This document shows, piece after piece, positions 47,287 through 60,000 of a stretch of DNA of 64,000 bases (within the stretch, counting starts at the first letter, position 1; each line of letters opens with the position of its first letter). A program made the translations under genes and the position numbers. This DNA comes from Apiospora phragmitis. Its lineage: Eukaryota; Ascomycota; Sordariomycetes; Amphisphaeriales; Apiosporaceae. The notes beneath the pieces are model-generated. The model was given only the letters and a program-made list of their open reading frames with translations. It had not been told where the DNA came from and ran no database searches. Location of the stretch: assembly GCA_038363925.1 (NCBI GenBank), contig JAQQWL010000001.1, positions 1 through 64,000 on the forward strand, given 5' to 3'.

Positions 47287-50200
47287 TTATCTCTTCTTTT
47301 TTATTTATTTTATCCTTAAAGCGGTTAGTTGATATAAGTACTTACGATTATTATTATATCGGGATTTCCGTAAGCTCTTTTCTTATTTATTTTTATTATA
47401 ATATTTATTTATTATAATATTAGGTCGTATTAAAAAATCTGTTTTTAAAGCTTAAAAGCGCCTTTTTTTTTATAATTATATTACTTTTAACGGTCGTTTT
47501 ATTAATACGCTTTACTTTTATTATTTTAAGAATAAAAAATTAAATTATTATATTACGGACTACTTTTCGCGTTACGAGGAGTACGTAAACCGTGGTCGTT
47601 AATATAATAGTTTTTTAGTGGCCTTTTTTTTTAAAAAAGATCCTAGCTTAGTAACGTAAGTTTAATACGGATAAAGAGGAGGTAAGCGAGAAGTTATTAT
47701 CGCTTTATTCCGAGTTAATTAAATTATAGTCTTAGCTCGCCGAGGCGGCTGGTCGGTTATTTCGGATTCGGAAGATTTATCGAAAAGTGAAGGAGCGGGG
47801 TGCGGATTTATTTAGTCGCGGTATAAAGGAGTTAAATAAAGAGAACGATATTCTTTTTACCTTAAAAAGTTACGAAGGTTATTTAGTAGGTAACTTTTAA
47901 TATATAAGGGTTCTTAGCGACGTTAATTAGTCCTCTTTAGGCTTAACGGATTTTAGAGATCTGGGCCCGTTATTACTTTCCTTTAGGGCTCTTGCCGCTT
48001 AAACCTTTAAAGTTCTTTAATAGTATTCTCTAAGTGTTTCTTAAGTTTTTAGGTATTATTTTTTAGTAAGTAACCTTTTTATTAAACGAGGTATTTTTAG
48101 TTTTATTCGTTTTTTTTTATCGAGTATTTTATCGATTTCGTACTCGTATTAATCTGTTTCGATTTTTAATTATGTTTCGATTTTTATATTTATTAGTATT
48201 AATTTAAGTAATAAAATATAAAAAATAAGGTGTATCCGTATTATTTTAAATAGTAATAATTAGTAGTTAGTTTTTAAAATAATTTTTACGATTTTAAATA
48301 GTTTAATCTTTTTAAAGTTTAATTTATTATTAAGTCGTTTAGTTTTAATATTTCGTCGTAAGAAGTAAGCTTTTTTTTTTTTTTAAAATAAGTCCCTTTA
48401 TTCTTTTCTTATCGGTATATTTCTTTATTTAATTTTAAAAAAAGGTAAGGTTTTCTTATAGCGATGTTTAAAGTTTTTTTAATTTTTCGATTTAAATGGT
48501 TACTATCGGTATTAGCTCTTTTTTTACGGTATTTGAGTAATGTCGGGGTTAAATTTGTAGTTCGTTTTAAATAGTAATATGTACGTGGTTTCGTTATTTA
48601 TATTATTATATACGAATTGTGTTATAGGTAATAACTGTATTTAATTATTTTATTTATAATTAATATAATATTATAAATATTATTTAAGCGTTTAGTTTAT
48701 ACGCTTAGTTTATTTATTAATTTATAGGTAGTAAGTTATAAATAATTTATATTCAACTTTAAATTATATTATAAGGGATTTTTAGAATTTAGCGGTGAAT
48801 AACTTATTTCGATCGGAGATAATTATTTCCGGTAATCCGTATTAATTAACGATAGTTTTAAAGAAGGTGTACGCTAGGTTATCCGTATTATTTATTTTTT
48901 TATAGGGTAGGAAATAAGTATATTTAATAAGTTTGTTAATAATAATTAATATATTGTTATATTTAACCTCGGTTATTAATTCTTTGGATAGTAGTAACTT
49001 AACGATAAAGTTTAGTGCGATTATTTTTTAGGCTTTGTTTAGCGGTAGTATAGGTTGTAATTTTTTATACGGCTGGTATTATGCGGCTTTAGCTTTGTTA
49101 TAGAGGTTGTATTCGTTAATTACCTTAGCTATTTATTCTTTAAGATTCTTGTAATCGAATTACTTATTAATTCGCTTTTAGGTTTTAAAGATTCTTTGGT
49201 ATTTATAGGCGGGGTGTATATAAAACTTTTTAATAAACTCTTTTTGGTACTGCTCGGGGATATCGATCTTGCCGTAGTGGTACCTAAGTTTATTCTGGCC
49301 TATAAATTCGGTGTTTTTAAAGGTATATTCTTTAAATTTCTTAATTTATTTTTCGTAAAGCTATACCTTATAGGTAACTTAGATATGTTATAATAGTATT
49401 AAGTTTTTATCCTTATCGTAAATAAGGATTATACGTATTTTTAATAATACGTTTTATTAATAGTCTGGTTTTTAGTTAAAGGTATCGGCTTTATTATTAT
49501 CGTTACTTTTCCGGTAGATAATAACGAAATTAAATTTTAATAGGAATTTTAATTATTATATTTATTATTTATTTAATTCTTTATTAATAGTAAACGTAAT
49601 AAATTTCTTATAATTTATATAAACTTTTATTAGTTTTTTTATACTATTTAAATAATACCTTTATTTTTTAAAGGCTTTAATAATAATTATTAATTTTTTA
49701 TTATAAATTTAATAATTAAGTTCTAATTTATTTAGTTTTTTCGAAAAAAATACGATAAGGTATAACTTTTTATTATTATTTCGTTAATTTAATTATCTTC
49801 CGATCGCATAGTTTGATACGTCGGTTTCGATTTTAAAAGGTTTGTTAGGATTTATTATATAAAGTATTAGTTCGTTAAGAATTTTATTCTTAATAATTTA
49901 GAAAGCCGATTTTTTTTTATTTATTTATTAAAATAATATATCTTTTCGTGTTAGGTATATAAAAGTGTTATTATCCTATTAAATCTGGGGATAAAAATCC
50001 GGTAATAATTAATTAATTTTAAAAAGGATTTAACTTTTATAACGCTTATAGGCTTAAGCTATTTTCGTACTGTTAATATTTTAAAAGGTTTTATTCGGAT
50101 TTTTTTTAAAAATATTATATATTTTATAAAAGTAATTAACTTTTTATAAAACTCGTTTTTTTTAAATTAATTAGAAATCTTACGTTTTATAACTTTTAAA

Positions 50201-53200
50201 GTACTATTTTAACGTATTTTTTATATTATTCCTTGTTTTTAGAATAAATAAGGATATCGTTTAAGTAAATTATTACGAACTTATCGAGGTATTCTTATAA
50301 AATATAGTTAATTATACTTTAAAAACTTACGGGTATGTTAATAAGTTTAAAAGGTATAGCTTAATACTTAAAATACTTATACTTGGTTCGAAATACCGTT
50401 TTTTACTTTTTTTTTTTAATACGGATTAGGTTATATACGTTAAATAGGTCGAGTATAATAAAGATTATTACTTTATATAGTTTATTACGTAAATCGCTAA
50501 TTAAGGGAAATAGGTACCGGTTTTTAATAGTAATTTCGTTAATTTTCCGGTAATCGATATATAATCGCCATTTCTTTTTCCCGTTTTTACTTTTTTAAGG
50601 AACGAAGAGAATGGGGTATCCTGTTAGTGAAGTAAACGGTCGTATAACTCCCTTTTCGAGGTTTTTTTTAATATACTTTTTTAAAACTTTTCCGTGTTTT
50701 TAATTAAGCTTATATATCGGTATAAATTATAGTTCCTTCTTTTTTTTAAGGGGTATTTCGTAATTTTATTATGTATAAAGCGGTAAACCTGTTTTTAATT
50801 TCTTATTAAAAAGGTTTATAAATTACCGGTACTTTTTTAATATAATTATTGTAACGTTCGGTTTAGGTTTTTTAATAATAATATATACTTTAAATATTTT
50901 AAGCTTATTTAGGGGTCTTTTTTTAAAACGCTGCCTAGCGGCTAAACCTCTTTTTAATATATTTTATTAAAATTAGCCTGTTCTTTAATTAATTTTAAGA
51001 TTACTTACCCGTAATTAAGGTATTTTTAATATTATATCGTATTTTAATACTTCCGTAATATTATACGTAATTCGTTTATAACGTTTTTTAATATTAACCG
51101 AAAAGTTCGCGACTTTTTTTTATATTTCTTTATTTTTATAAGTTATAAGTCCTTTATCGACGGTTTTAAGTTGGTATAGGGCGTTTTTTTTATTAGTTTA
51201 ATTTTAAATTATTAACGATTTTTAATGAGATATAATTTCTTTACGTTTTATTATTTAATAACGTTTTAATAATAACTTTTTTAACGTTTATTAATAGTAT
51301 AATATATTCGTAAATATTTTATTTATTCGTTATAGTATATAAAGACTTATTTTATCCTGTTTAATATCGTCCCTTTATATTCGGCGGTATTTATTTCCCG
51401 ATTATTATTAGAACTTAACTCGTTTTTTAGCCAGTTTTTAGTAGCGTTGAATTTGTTCGTACGGCGTAGTTCGTTCGTAAATAAGGGTGGTGTATTAGAT
51501 CTAGTCGTTATAACTAGTCCTCGTGTTTAGGATCGGGTTTCTCGATAAACCTTAATTCCGTTTATAATTTTACGGGGTTATTAGCCTGTTTTTATTAGAT
51601 TAGGATAACTTCGCCGTTATTATTAATACGGTTATTAATAATATCGGTTACCCGGAGTAATCGTTTATTCGTGTTTTAAAATACTTAATTCCGGAGTTCT
51701 TTATTCTTTTAAAAGCGCGGATCGTATATTTCGTAGATATCGATTATAGTAGAGGATCGTTATTCTCGCGACGTTTGTAGTTATTGGAGGGCTCGGGATT
51801 TTTTTTACGTATAATCGAGGTACCGGTCCTCGTCGTATATTATTTAATACTGCCTTTTTAAATAATATTTCTTTAGTTACGGGGGTCTTTTTATATTAAT
51901 AAGTATGTTCGTCGTAAATCGGGAATAATAATTTTAACTTTTTTAATTATATAGTTTAAGTGTGGGCGCGTGATAGTTTTTTTATTAATTTTTCGGGGAA
52001 ATTAATCGTTCTTTAGTTTCTTTATAAAGTGTTCCGTATAGGCGTTGTATACGTAAAAGATTTATAATAAGGTAAAGTAAGTTTCGTAGGTAAGAAATAT
52101 TCGGGGGTTATTTTTTATAAAATAATTATTATATACTTTTTATTTAAAACTATAGGTAATAAGTGTTTATCGTAGTTTCCGGGATTTGGGGGATAGAATA
52201 CTAGGGATGGTAAGCTATCCGTCGATCTTCCAGGTCCGTGGTTTCGCTATTTTATTATTAACTCGTTTATAGGTATATTAATTAATCGTTTATATCCTTT
52301 TAAGTGGGAGTTCTCGTCCTCCGATTTGTAAGGTACGAGGTCGGTATTTCCTATAGGTTCTTATTTGGTTATAGCAAGTGTTTATGTCGGGCGGCCTCCT
52401 TTCTTTAGGGCCTTAGGGAACTATCCGGTTTTTCCTTGTTTGCCAGGTGGACGGGGTACTTATTGTCGTAGCAGGCTATCTAGAATAAGCTGCCGTATAA
52501 TACGTCGGGCGTATTATTAACGCTGTTTTTTTTAATAGCTATTAGGGTTTCTTTTATTTTAATAGCGTTAATATAGCGTTCGTTAAAAATACGTTAAAAC
52601 GCTTTCTTAAAGCTTTTATAGTTTTGTACGAAATGTCTGTCTTTTTTATAATTATAATAAATAACGTCCTTTTTACGCTTATTTTTATCGTTTTATTAAG
52701 TAACGTCGAGGTTTATAAGTCCGCTATATAACTTATAAAATATTTTTTTTAAATACGTTAAATAAGTTATTCGTTATTAACCCGGGGTTTATTATTTAAT
52801 CGTAGGGTTCGGTTACCCGATTTTTTTAAGTATTATTTATATAAATAGTTATTAATTTTAATTACTCTTTTTATATATTTATTAAATTAATCGGGGCGAT
52901 TTTCTTAATTAATTTCGTTTTTTACGTTTTCTTGTAAATTTACGTAAAAAAGTGTTATTAAGGCGTTATTATTATTTTAATCCGTTCGCGAAGAGATCTA
53001 CTTAAATTTCGTAGTATACGCGGAAACTAATCCTTTCTACTTAAACTATATAAGCTGTCTTTTTATAATCCGGGCTTTATTTAGATTTCTGAAAGTAGCC
53101 TATAGTTTTTCCTCGAAGGTAGAGTAGTAACGGAAGATACGGCGTGTCTGGGTGTTTTATTCTTTATCGAGGGGGTTATCGAGATAGTTTCTTATGATAG

Positions 53201-53626
53201 GTTCGAACTATGCGAGAGCGTCCTTTTTAAAGTATTTTGCGGCGTAGAAGATTCGATCGGCCTCCGAGTTAAAATCTTTAATATAAAAGCGTAGGTACGC
53301 TTTTATTTAGGTTAAAAATTTATAAACGGTTCTTTTTTTACCGTTATAAGTTTACGGCGCGGTAAATTTATATCTAGAGCGTCGGTATCTTTATAATAAT
53401 ATTAAAATTATTTAATTAATAACCTGCTCGTTATTATTAATTAGCTAATTAATTCGTTCTTATAACTATTAAACGAGCTAGAAGACGTCCGGTCTTCCGG
53501 TTAAGTTATTTATATTATTTTAAGCGGGAGCTCCGTTATTATTAAAATTTTAAGGTATTATAATATTTTTATAAGATATTATTTAAAAGTTTAAATAATA
53601 ATTTATAAAAATAAAAGCGATTAAAA

Positions 53627-54227
53627 TATAACGGACGGTTATTAAAATTTAAAAGAAATTTAATAAAACGTACTTAAATTTATATTAATTAAAACGAGAA
53701 AAGTATTTAAATATATAAACGAGTATATTTATTTAATATAATAAATAATATTTTTAAATTAATTATAAAACTTAATTAAAAATATAATAAATTTATTAAA
53801 ATAATATACTTTATTAATATATTAAATTAATACATAAATTAATTACTAAAATAAAAAATATTTATATAAAATATATAAAAAATATCCGTAATTATATATT
53901 TAATCTCTTTTACCGATCCTTTTAGATTACTCTTACTTCCGTGATCCCCTAGTCCTGGGATTACTAAGAGCGTCGTAATCCTGTAGCTCTAGGATCACTA
54001 GGAGCGTCGTGATCCTGTAGCTCCTTATTTTATCTCCACGTGACCTAAAATAGTTACCCTATTCTGGCTACCCATTCTATCCTATCTATTTAGTACTATC
54101 GTCGAGGTGGGTCGTAAGCGCTAACTGGCAGGTCTTGGGCTGGTATTTAAGGCTTGGGTGCATTTGGGGCATTATAAAGCCGTGCCGTGGGTGGGTCTTG
54201 GCCGCGCAGTTGGGCCAGTTCGTAACA
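53627..54227 (-). repeat. 5' LTR of the Gypsy element with internal duplication
   Basis: A 601-bp repeat begins TATAACGG and ends GTAACA. It is longer than its partner because a segment of about 34 bp (around 53955-54022: GGGATTACTAAGAGCGTCGT and a diverged repeat with GGATCACTAGGAGCGTCGTG) is present twice. Each unit has inverted halves (AGGATCAC...GTGATCCT). Confidence 0.85.
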
Positions 54228-55115
54228 ATTACGAATAAAAAAAGCGAGGACTAGATTCAATATTTTAATTAATATATTAAGTTTTATATAAAAGGTCGTT
54301 ACGCTTCCTAGTTTTAAACGGCTATAAAAGCTACTACTCGATAGCTTTTGAACTTTATTATAAAAAGAACTTAATTATTATACTCTATATATCTTCTTAT
54401 TTATTATATAAACTCTAGCCTTTTAATATCGGCTATTTTTATATATTAAAAAAGGTATACGAAAAAGAAATTAAATATTTTATACGGGCGTATATTACTT
54501 ATATCTTAAAGGAAGACTTCTTACTAATATTTTTAAAAGCGTTCTAAGCGATTTTTACAGTTTCGAATATATAAAAATACTTTTAAAAAATAAGACTCAT
54601 TTCGTATAATCCGGAATATATTATTTTATAATTAAATATAAAGTTATATATTTTAATACTTTTAAGAACGTTTTTTAACCTATTTATTCCTTAAGAATTA
54701 AAAACTTTAAACAATTTAATTAAAGTTTAATCTTAAACCGAATACGTTCGAAACCGTATCGTATAATATTAAAATAACTTTCTAACGTTTATTTTAATTA
54801 GTTTTAGTTAAATTATAAAAGTTATAACGTATATTATATACCGAGTTACGTTTTTAAAAAGTAAGAATATAATACTTTAAAAAATAAATAAGATATCTAG
54901 CCGACGCCGCCGTATAAAAAAAACGGCTATAAAATAGAGGATTATTTCGTATATAAGTTAAAAAAGACTTATAGTTTTAAAAGGACGTTAATAAATAATT
55001 ATAAAACGAATCGTGTCGGAAGAATAGTTATACGAGAACGATTAAGACACGCTTATAACGCTATATAATCTACGGAGAGCCCGGGTATAATACGCGCACT
55101 TATAAAAATAATATA

Positions 55116-56953
55116 ACGTATTTTATAAGCGAATATCCTATATAAGCGAATATCCCACTTTCATAAATTTCCTTATAGCCTTAACCTTTTTTTATATTCT
55201 TTTACGTCCGAAAATGCTATAACTTTAAAAAAAGAGTAATATAATTCTAATGTTTTAAGCGTTCTAAAAAGATTTAACTTTAAACGTATAAAAGGCTATA
55301 TTAATTTATTACGTTTTATTAAAAACTTTATAATATAAACGAAATAGCTAACCTATACGACGTAAAATATTTACGAATTCTTAAAAGCTTCTAAATTTTA
55401 AAAAAAATACGATTATTTGATATATTATTAATTTAAATACGCGATGGTTTTTTCCCCGGCTAAATAATATAAAAGATATAACGAATTAAATATTTAATTT
55501 ACGCGATGCGGAACGCGTCGGCGTTAATTAAGCTTCTAACTTTATACGATAATAATTAGACCTCCGGACGCGTTTTAACCGAAGAATTAATTATTAAAAA
55601 ATCTTTTATAAAAATCCCGACGCGTATCGCGTATAATTTATAAATATAAGATTTAAAAAGAGGATATTTATAATTTTAATGAGACCGGCTTTTTTATAAA
55701 CTAAATCTCGTTTAAAATAATTATAACCACCTCCGATCAATACGGAAAGCTTAAAATAATATAATAAAAGAACCGGGAATAGGTTATAATTATTCAGGGC
55801 GTCGGATTACACGGTTACGCTATCTTTCCCTATATTATCTTTACCGGGAAAACGTACCTCTCTTCCTAATACGAAAATAGCTCATTACCGAAGGACTAGA
55901 TAATCGTAATTATTAAAAATAGCTAAATTACGAATAAAGAGGCGAAGACTAGATTTAATACTTTAATTAATATATTAGGTTTTATACGAAAAATCGTTAT
56001 TGCCTTTTAATCTTAAATAGCCACGAAAATTATTACTTAATAACTTTTAAGTTCTATTATAAAAAGAACTTAATTATTATATTTTATATATTTTCTTATT
56101 TATTATATAAGCTTTAACTTTTTAATATCGGCTATTTTTATATATTAAAAAAAGCGTATAAAAAAGAAATTAAATATTTTATACGGGCGTATATTACCTA
56201 TATTTTAAAGGAGGACTTTTTACTAGCGTTTTTAAAAGCGTTCCAAGCGATTTTTACCGTTTCGAATATATAAAAAAACTTTTAAAAAATAAGACTCGTC
56301 CCGTACAATCCGGAATATATTATTTCATAATTAAATATAAAGCTACGTATTTTAACACCTCCGGGAACGTTTTTTAGCCTACTTATTCCTTAAAAATTAA
56401 AAACTTTAAACAACCCGATTAAAGCTTAATTTTAAACTAAATACGTTCAAAACCGTATTATATAATATTAAAATAACTCTTTAATATTTATTTTAATTAG
56501 CCTTAATTAAATTATAAAAGCTATAATATATATTATATACCGAGTTACTTTTTTAAAAAATAAAAACTCGACACTTTAAAAAATAAATAAAATATTTAGC
56601 CGGCGCCGCCGTACGAAAAAAAAACGGTTATAAAATAAAAAATTATTTCGTATATAAACTAAAAAAAACCTATAATTTTAAAAAAATATTAATAAATAAT
56701 TATAAAACGAATCGCGTCGAAAAAATAATTATACGAAAACGTTTAAAACATGTTTATAACGTTATAAAATCTACGGAAAGCCCGAGTATAATACGCGTAC
56801 TTATTAAAATAATATAGAAGTATTTAAAAATAAAGATTCCGATTAATTTTAATATATTAAATACGTTATAATAAAATTAACTTATATTTTATTAAAAAAG
56901 GTATAAAAAAATAAGATATTCGCTTATATAGGATATTCGCTTATAGGATACGT
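55116..56953 (+). mobile_element. Pogo/Fot1-like transposon inserted in copy A (copy B)
   Basis: The element is 1838 bp and flanked by TA (55114-55115 and 56954-56955). It starts ACGTATT and ends GGATACGT. It sits inside the right part of copy A: host sequence stops at AAAATAATATA and resumes at GAAGTATTTAGAGATAAG, and the same junction is uninterrupted inside copy B itself near 56805-56835. The transposase is on the plus strand (motif near 55660-55690, with Asn for the first catalytic Asp). It is the same family as its host, so the family stayed mobile after copy A landed. Confidence 0.88.
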
Positions 56954-57094
56954 TAGAAGTATTTAGAGATAAGAATTCCGATTAATTTTAATATATTAAA
57001 TACGTTATGGTGAAATTAACTTATATTTTATCGAAAGGGGTATAAAAGAATAAGATATTCGCTTATATAGGACATTCGCTTATGGGATACGTTA

Positions 57095-57989
57095 TACTTG
57101 TTTTCGGTTGGCAAGTAATAACACGCGTAATCTAATAAGATATCCGCGGAGAATCGATTTTAAGCATGATATATGATATGTCAAAGTTACGTATATCAAC
57201 GCGAGTAAGGGGCTGGCTGCTTCATCTCAGTAGGTTCGGTGCTTTTTCCTTATTCGTGCTAGAAGCCCATGGGAAAATCACGCCAATTCGTATTGTATAC
57301 GAAGCCCGAGTCGTGAATTCTTGAGCTGAAGTCTAACACTTTGCTGATGTTCCCTGTCACTGCTGAATTAGCCTTCGTTCGTCTACACGTGGGGCGGTCA
57401 TTCAGTTGAAAGCTTGGCCGGGACCAAAACGCCTGGCATTCGCTACGACAAGATGGTAGACTGGATGATACGTGGTAGAACGAGGGCTAAATCGGGAACT
57501 AAGGTATGTATCAGTAGCGTTGTCCGGGAATTAAACAGATCGAACCTAGCCTCGATCAAATCTCTAGTGTGATATTACGATTCCAAAACCCCAAAGACGG
57601 CGGCAACTCCCGACAGCGGGGGCGGGGGGGAGGAAAGTATCAATCAAACGATACTAGGGGTTTGAAAGAGTTGAATGAGCCAAGGTCCAACCTAGTTAAA
57701 CTGCAGTCATCTGTTAGTGCCAGCAGATGGCATATAGATGACGGATCACGTCTGGGATACTGCGTGTGACGAATGACGTCGATGATTATAGAGTAAAAGA
57801 TTTCCGGCTGCGCTAACGAGGTATGAATCGAAAAAAAAGGGGATATTTCGATTAGATGGGAGACTGCAATTTGGTGAAACCAACTTCAACGAAAGATATA
57901 TTATTGATGTCGTTACCTAATAGCGTATTGGATGAAAATGATATACTATAGAAATTGAGACCAATCTGATGTGATGTTCGATACCCTTT
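57095..57989. other. Unique island sequence, no gene seen
   Basis: Normal-composition DNA directly follows the transposon nest. A G run (10 or more) is near 57620-57632. No conserved frame was found. It includes the 3' flank of the gene fragment that follows on the minus strand. Confidence 0.45.
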
Positions 57990-58390
57990 TTAACCAAACA
58001 CACCATCGTTTGTAGGGATAAAATCGACATGTGGCAGCATCTTGGCATGATCGGGCACCTCGTCGAGCATGCTCGAGTCCATGCCTTCGAGTAAAGGTGC
58101 TGCCATGCCCAACTAGATAGTTCATGACGTATTAGTAATAGCCCGTGTTGCCCCCAAATGTGGGTCTATCACACAGAACTTACGGCGCAGTATTTGGACT
58201 TATTCGAGTGCATCATGGTGGCACCGCGGACGAGTACCTGCCATCTGAACACGGCCCAGCCCAGCGGTGGCACATCATGGACGAGCTGCTTCGCCGGCGT
58301 CTTGACGTTGCGTTTGACACCCGCCTTCAGCGCGTCCTTGACCGTGTCCCACTCCCATGGTGCGTCTTCTTCCGCGCCCAGCAGGTAAGG
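57990..58390 (-). pseudogene. 3' end of an oxidase-like gene (possibly multicopper-oxidase type), cut by repeat
   Basis: Two coding blocks on the minus strand are joined by a clear intron (58113-58183: GTAAGT, CTAAT branch, TCTAG, phase 0). The upstream exon (58184 to about 58385) reads EEDAPWEWDTVKDALKAGVK and PPLGWAVFRWQVLVRGATMMHSNKY. The last exon (58112-57990) reads LGMAAPLLEGMDSSMLDEVP and ends PTNDGVFG-stop. The RW...G..MMHS pattern followed by a G-M-A-P stretch reminds me of the C-terminal cupredoxin region of fungal multicopper oxidases, but the copper-binding HCH cluster is not visible, so this is tentative. The 5' part is replaced by RIP-degraded repeat at about 58390. No frame damage is seen in what remains. 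Confidence 0.5.
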
Positions 58391-59825
58391 GTTTCGGGTT
58401 TAATCGAGGTTATATTATTATATTCTTATTATTTATATTTATTTTTAATATAAACTATGAGAGGTATCGTATACCCTTTTTTATAAAATAAAAAAGGGGT
58501 CCGTACGCGTAGATATATAGCACTTTTTTTAAAATAATATAAAAAACCTTAATTTTTATTATTTTAATACTAGTAGTTTTTATTCTAATAATAGACTTAG
58601 CTAGCCCCTTTTTCTAAAACGAGTCTTCTTTTCGTGAAGTTTTTATACGAATAAGTTATATTAATCCGGTAATCGGTACTTATTTAAGCTATATAAATAA
58701 TATTATACTTTTTTAATATTAATTTTATTAAATAATAAGTCTCTTTAATTAATTATTTTAATCGTTTAACCGTAATAATAATAATAATAAGTACGCCGTC
58801 GTATATCGAAATACGTTACACCTCGTTAAGAAAAGAAAACATTCTCTTTCTCCTCTTTTATTTCTTTTCCCCTTTCTTACTCGCTATACGAGTCTAGTTT
58901 CTCGATATACGCTTCTATGTATACAGTTAACCTATTAATTAATACTAGCTATTTAAAAGCTTTATTTAGAAATTTCTTAATAAAGGCGTTTATAAGGTTA
59001 TTTCGGCCGTGGACTTGATAGATTTCTGAATCTCTTTGTTTTCGTACGATTTTTAAAATAATATAATATCGATTAGTAATCTTTTCTCGTTCGTTATTCT
59101 TAATTTAATTAAATATTTATAAAATAATCTCAAGTTTATATAAAGGATTTTTTAATACTTTTTAAAATTTAAAGCTTTATTTAATTCTTTTAAACGTAAT
59201 ATTAAGTATAATACCGTTATTAATATTAAAAGTTATATCGTATAGTTCGTTAATTAATACGCTTCGAGTAATTCTTTTATATTTTATTAAGTTTTAATAA
59301 ATAATATTATCTTAAATCTCGAATTAAATTTTATATAACTAAATTTTTCGCTTAATATACTTAAATATTCGAGCTAAGAAGTTAGGTTTTTATTATTTAC
59401 GAAAAAACTATCGGTAAAGATAACGTACCTTAATATTACGACCCGACCTAATTATGCGGCTAAGAACCCTACCTACCGGCACGGAACTACCATGCCCCGG
59501 CCAGGCTACGATACTATAGCTATAGACTACACCGCTAGCTATATTAATATAAAGTTAGACCTTCTTTAATAACGAGTAATAATAATACTACCTCGCTCGG
59601 CGATAAGATAAATACGCTTATAAGTAAGGGCGGCCGTTAATAAGTTACGTAACGCGATAAACGCTTAGGCGAAACTATTAAATAGCGTAGAGCGTAATTA
59701 AAGGAGATTGTTAAGTAGCGCCGAGCGCGCTTAAGCGAGATTATTAAGTAATAACGAATTAATAAAAGAGGGGTTAAATATATAACTATAAATGTTTTTA
59801 TTAAATGAGCTCTCGTACGTACGGT
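58391..59825. repeat. RIP-degraded repeat with GC-normal patch
   Basis: AT-rich degraded DNA begins abruptly at about 58391. The first 170 bp (58395-58570) is repeated in direct orientation at 59826-60000. A patch at 59441-59530 has normal GC (CTACCTACCGGCACGGAACT and following), similar to unmutated islands in the other blocks. A minus-strand frame through about 58930-59100 hints at retrotransposon coding but is not assignable. Confidence 0.55.
58395..58570 (+). repeat. Direct repeat, left copy (LTR-like)
   Basis: About 170 bp similar to 59826-60000. Shared features are GGTTTAATCG near the start, an imperfect palindrome GAGGTATCGTATACCC, then AAAGGGGT and ACGCGTAGATA. This copy is more strongly RIP-mutated than the right one. 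Confidence 0.6.
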
Positions 59826-60000
59826 GGTTCCGGTTTTAATCGGGGTTCAATCGTTCTTATTTTATTGTTCATATTTATCTTAAGTACGAGCTACGAGGGG
59901 TATCGTATGCCCCTCTTAATAAAATAGGAAAGGGGTTTATACGCGTAGGTACGTAATACCCCTTTTAAAGTAATATGGACAGCTTTAGTTCTAGCTATTC
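59826..60000 (+). repeat. Direct repeat, right copy (LTR-like) upstream of gag-like remnant
   Basis: This is the less mutated partner of 58395-58570. It contains GAGGGGTATCGTATGCCCCTC, an almost perfect inverted repeat. It lies about 340 bp before the gag-like frame on the same strand, so it could be part of that element's 5' LTR or leader. Confidence 0.6.

Larger units (their letters stand above)
46720..54227 (-). mobile_element. Ty3/Gypsy LTR retrotransposon nested in copy A
   Basis: The element is 7508 bp. It is flanked by a 5-bp target duplication, ATTAT (46715-46719) and ATTAC (54228-54232), which differ by one RIP-type change. The uninterrupted site is preserved near 55930 in the neighbouring pogo copy. 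Coding is on the minus strand in the order expected for Ty3/Gypsy. Reverse transcriptase (with a VIIYL-DILIYS block near 50240-50275) is followed by an RNase H start near 49830. The integrase core (YGLPEIIISDR-like) lies at about 48800-48850. Gag would occupy about 51500-53600 but is too degraded to delimit. Stops in every domain, including Asp-to-Asn at the polymerase active site, show it is inactive. Confidence 0.88.
43992..57092 (+). mobile_element. Pogo/Fot1-like element split by three nested insertions (copy A)
   Basis: The element starts ACGTATCC at 43992 after TA (43990-43991) and ends GGATACGT at 57092 before TA (57093-57094). Its own sequence lies at 43992-44232, 46122-46719, 54228-55115 and 56954-57092. 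Removing the insertions and their target duplications leaves about 1857 bp, matching the 1862-bp and 1838-bp copies. The transposase reads on the plus strand: DIYNF-ETGF is at 46451-46480 with Asn for the first catalytic Asp, and the second half of the catalytic domain resumes after the retrotransposon. Both TIRs have the paired ATAAGCGAAT-like motif. RIP stops are everywhere. It is dead. Confidence 0.88.

Noticed and set aside
47202..47417. 71-codon open frame
   Set aside because: Lies across the end of the Gypsy LTR and into the element interior. Not a gene.
49196..49393. 65-codon plus-strand frame
   Set aside because: Antisense to the retrotransposon integrase region, which reads on the minus strand.
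57569..57769. 66-codon plus-strand frame after the transposon nest
   Set aside because: Contains a G-run low-complexity stretch. No domain, and no neighbours in frame.
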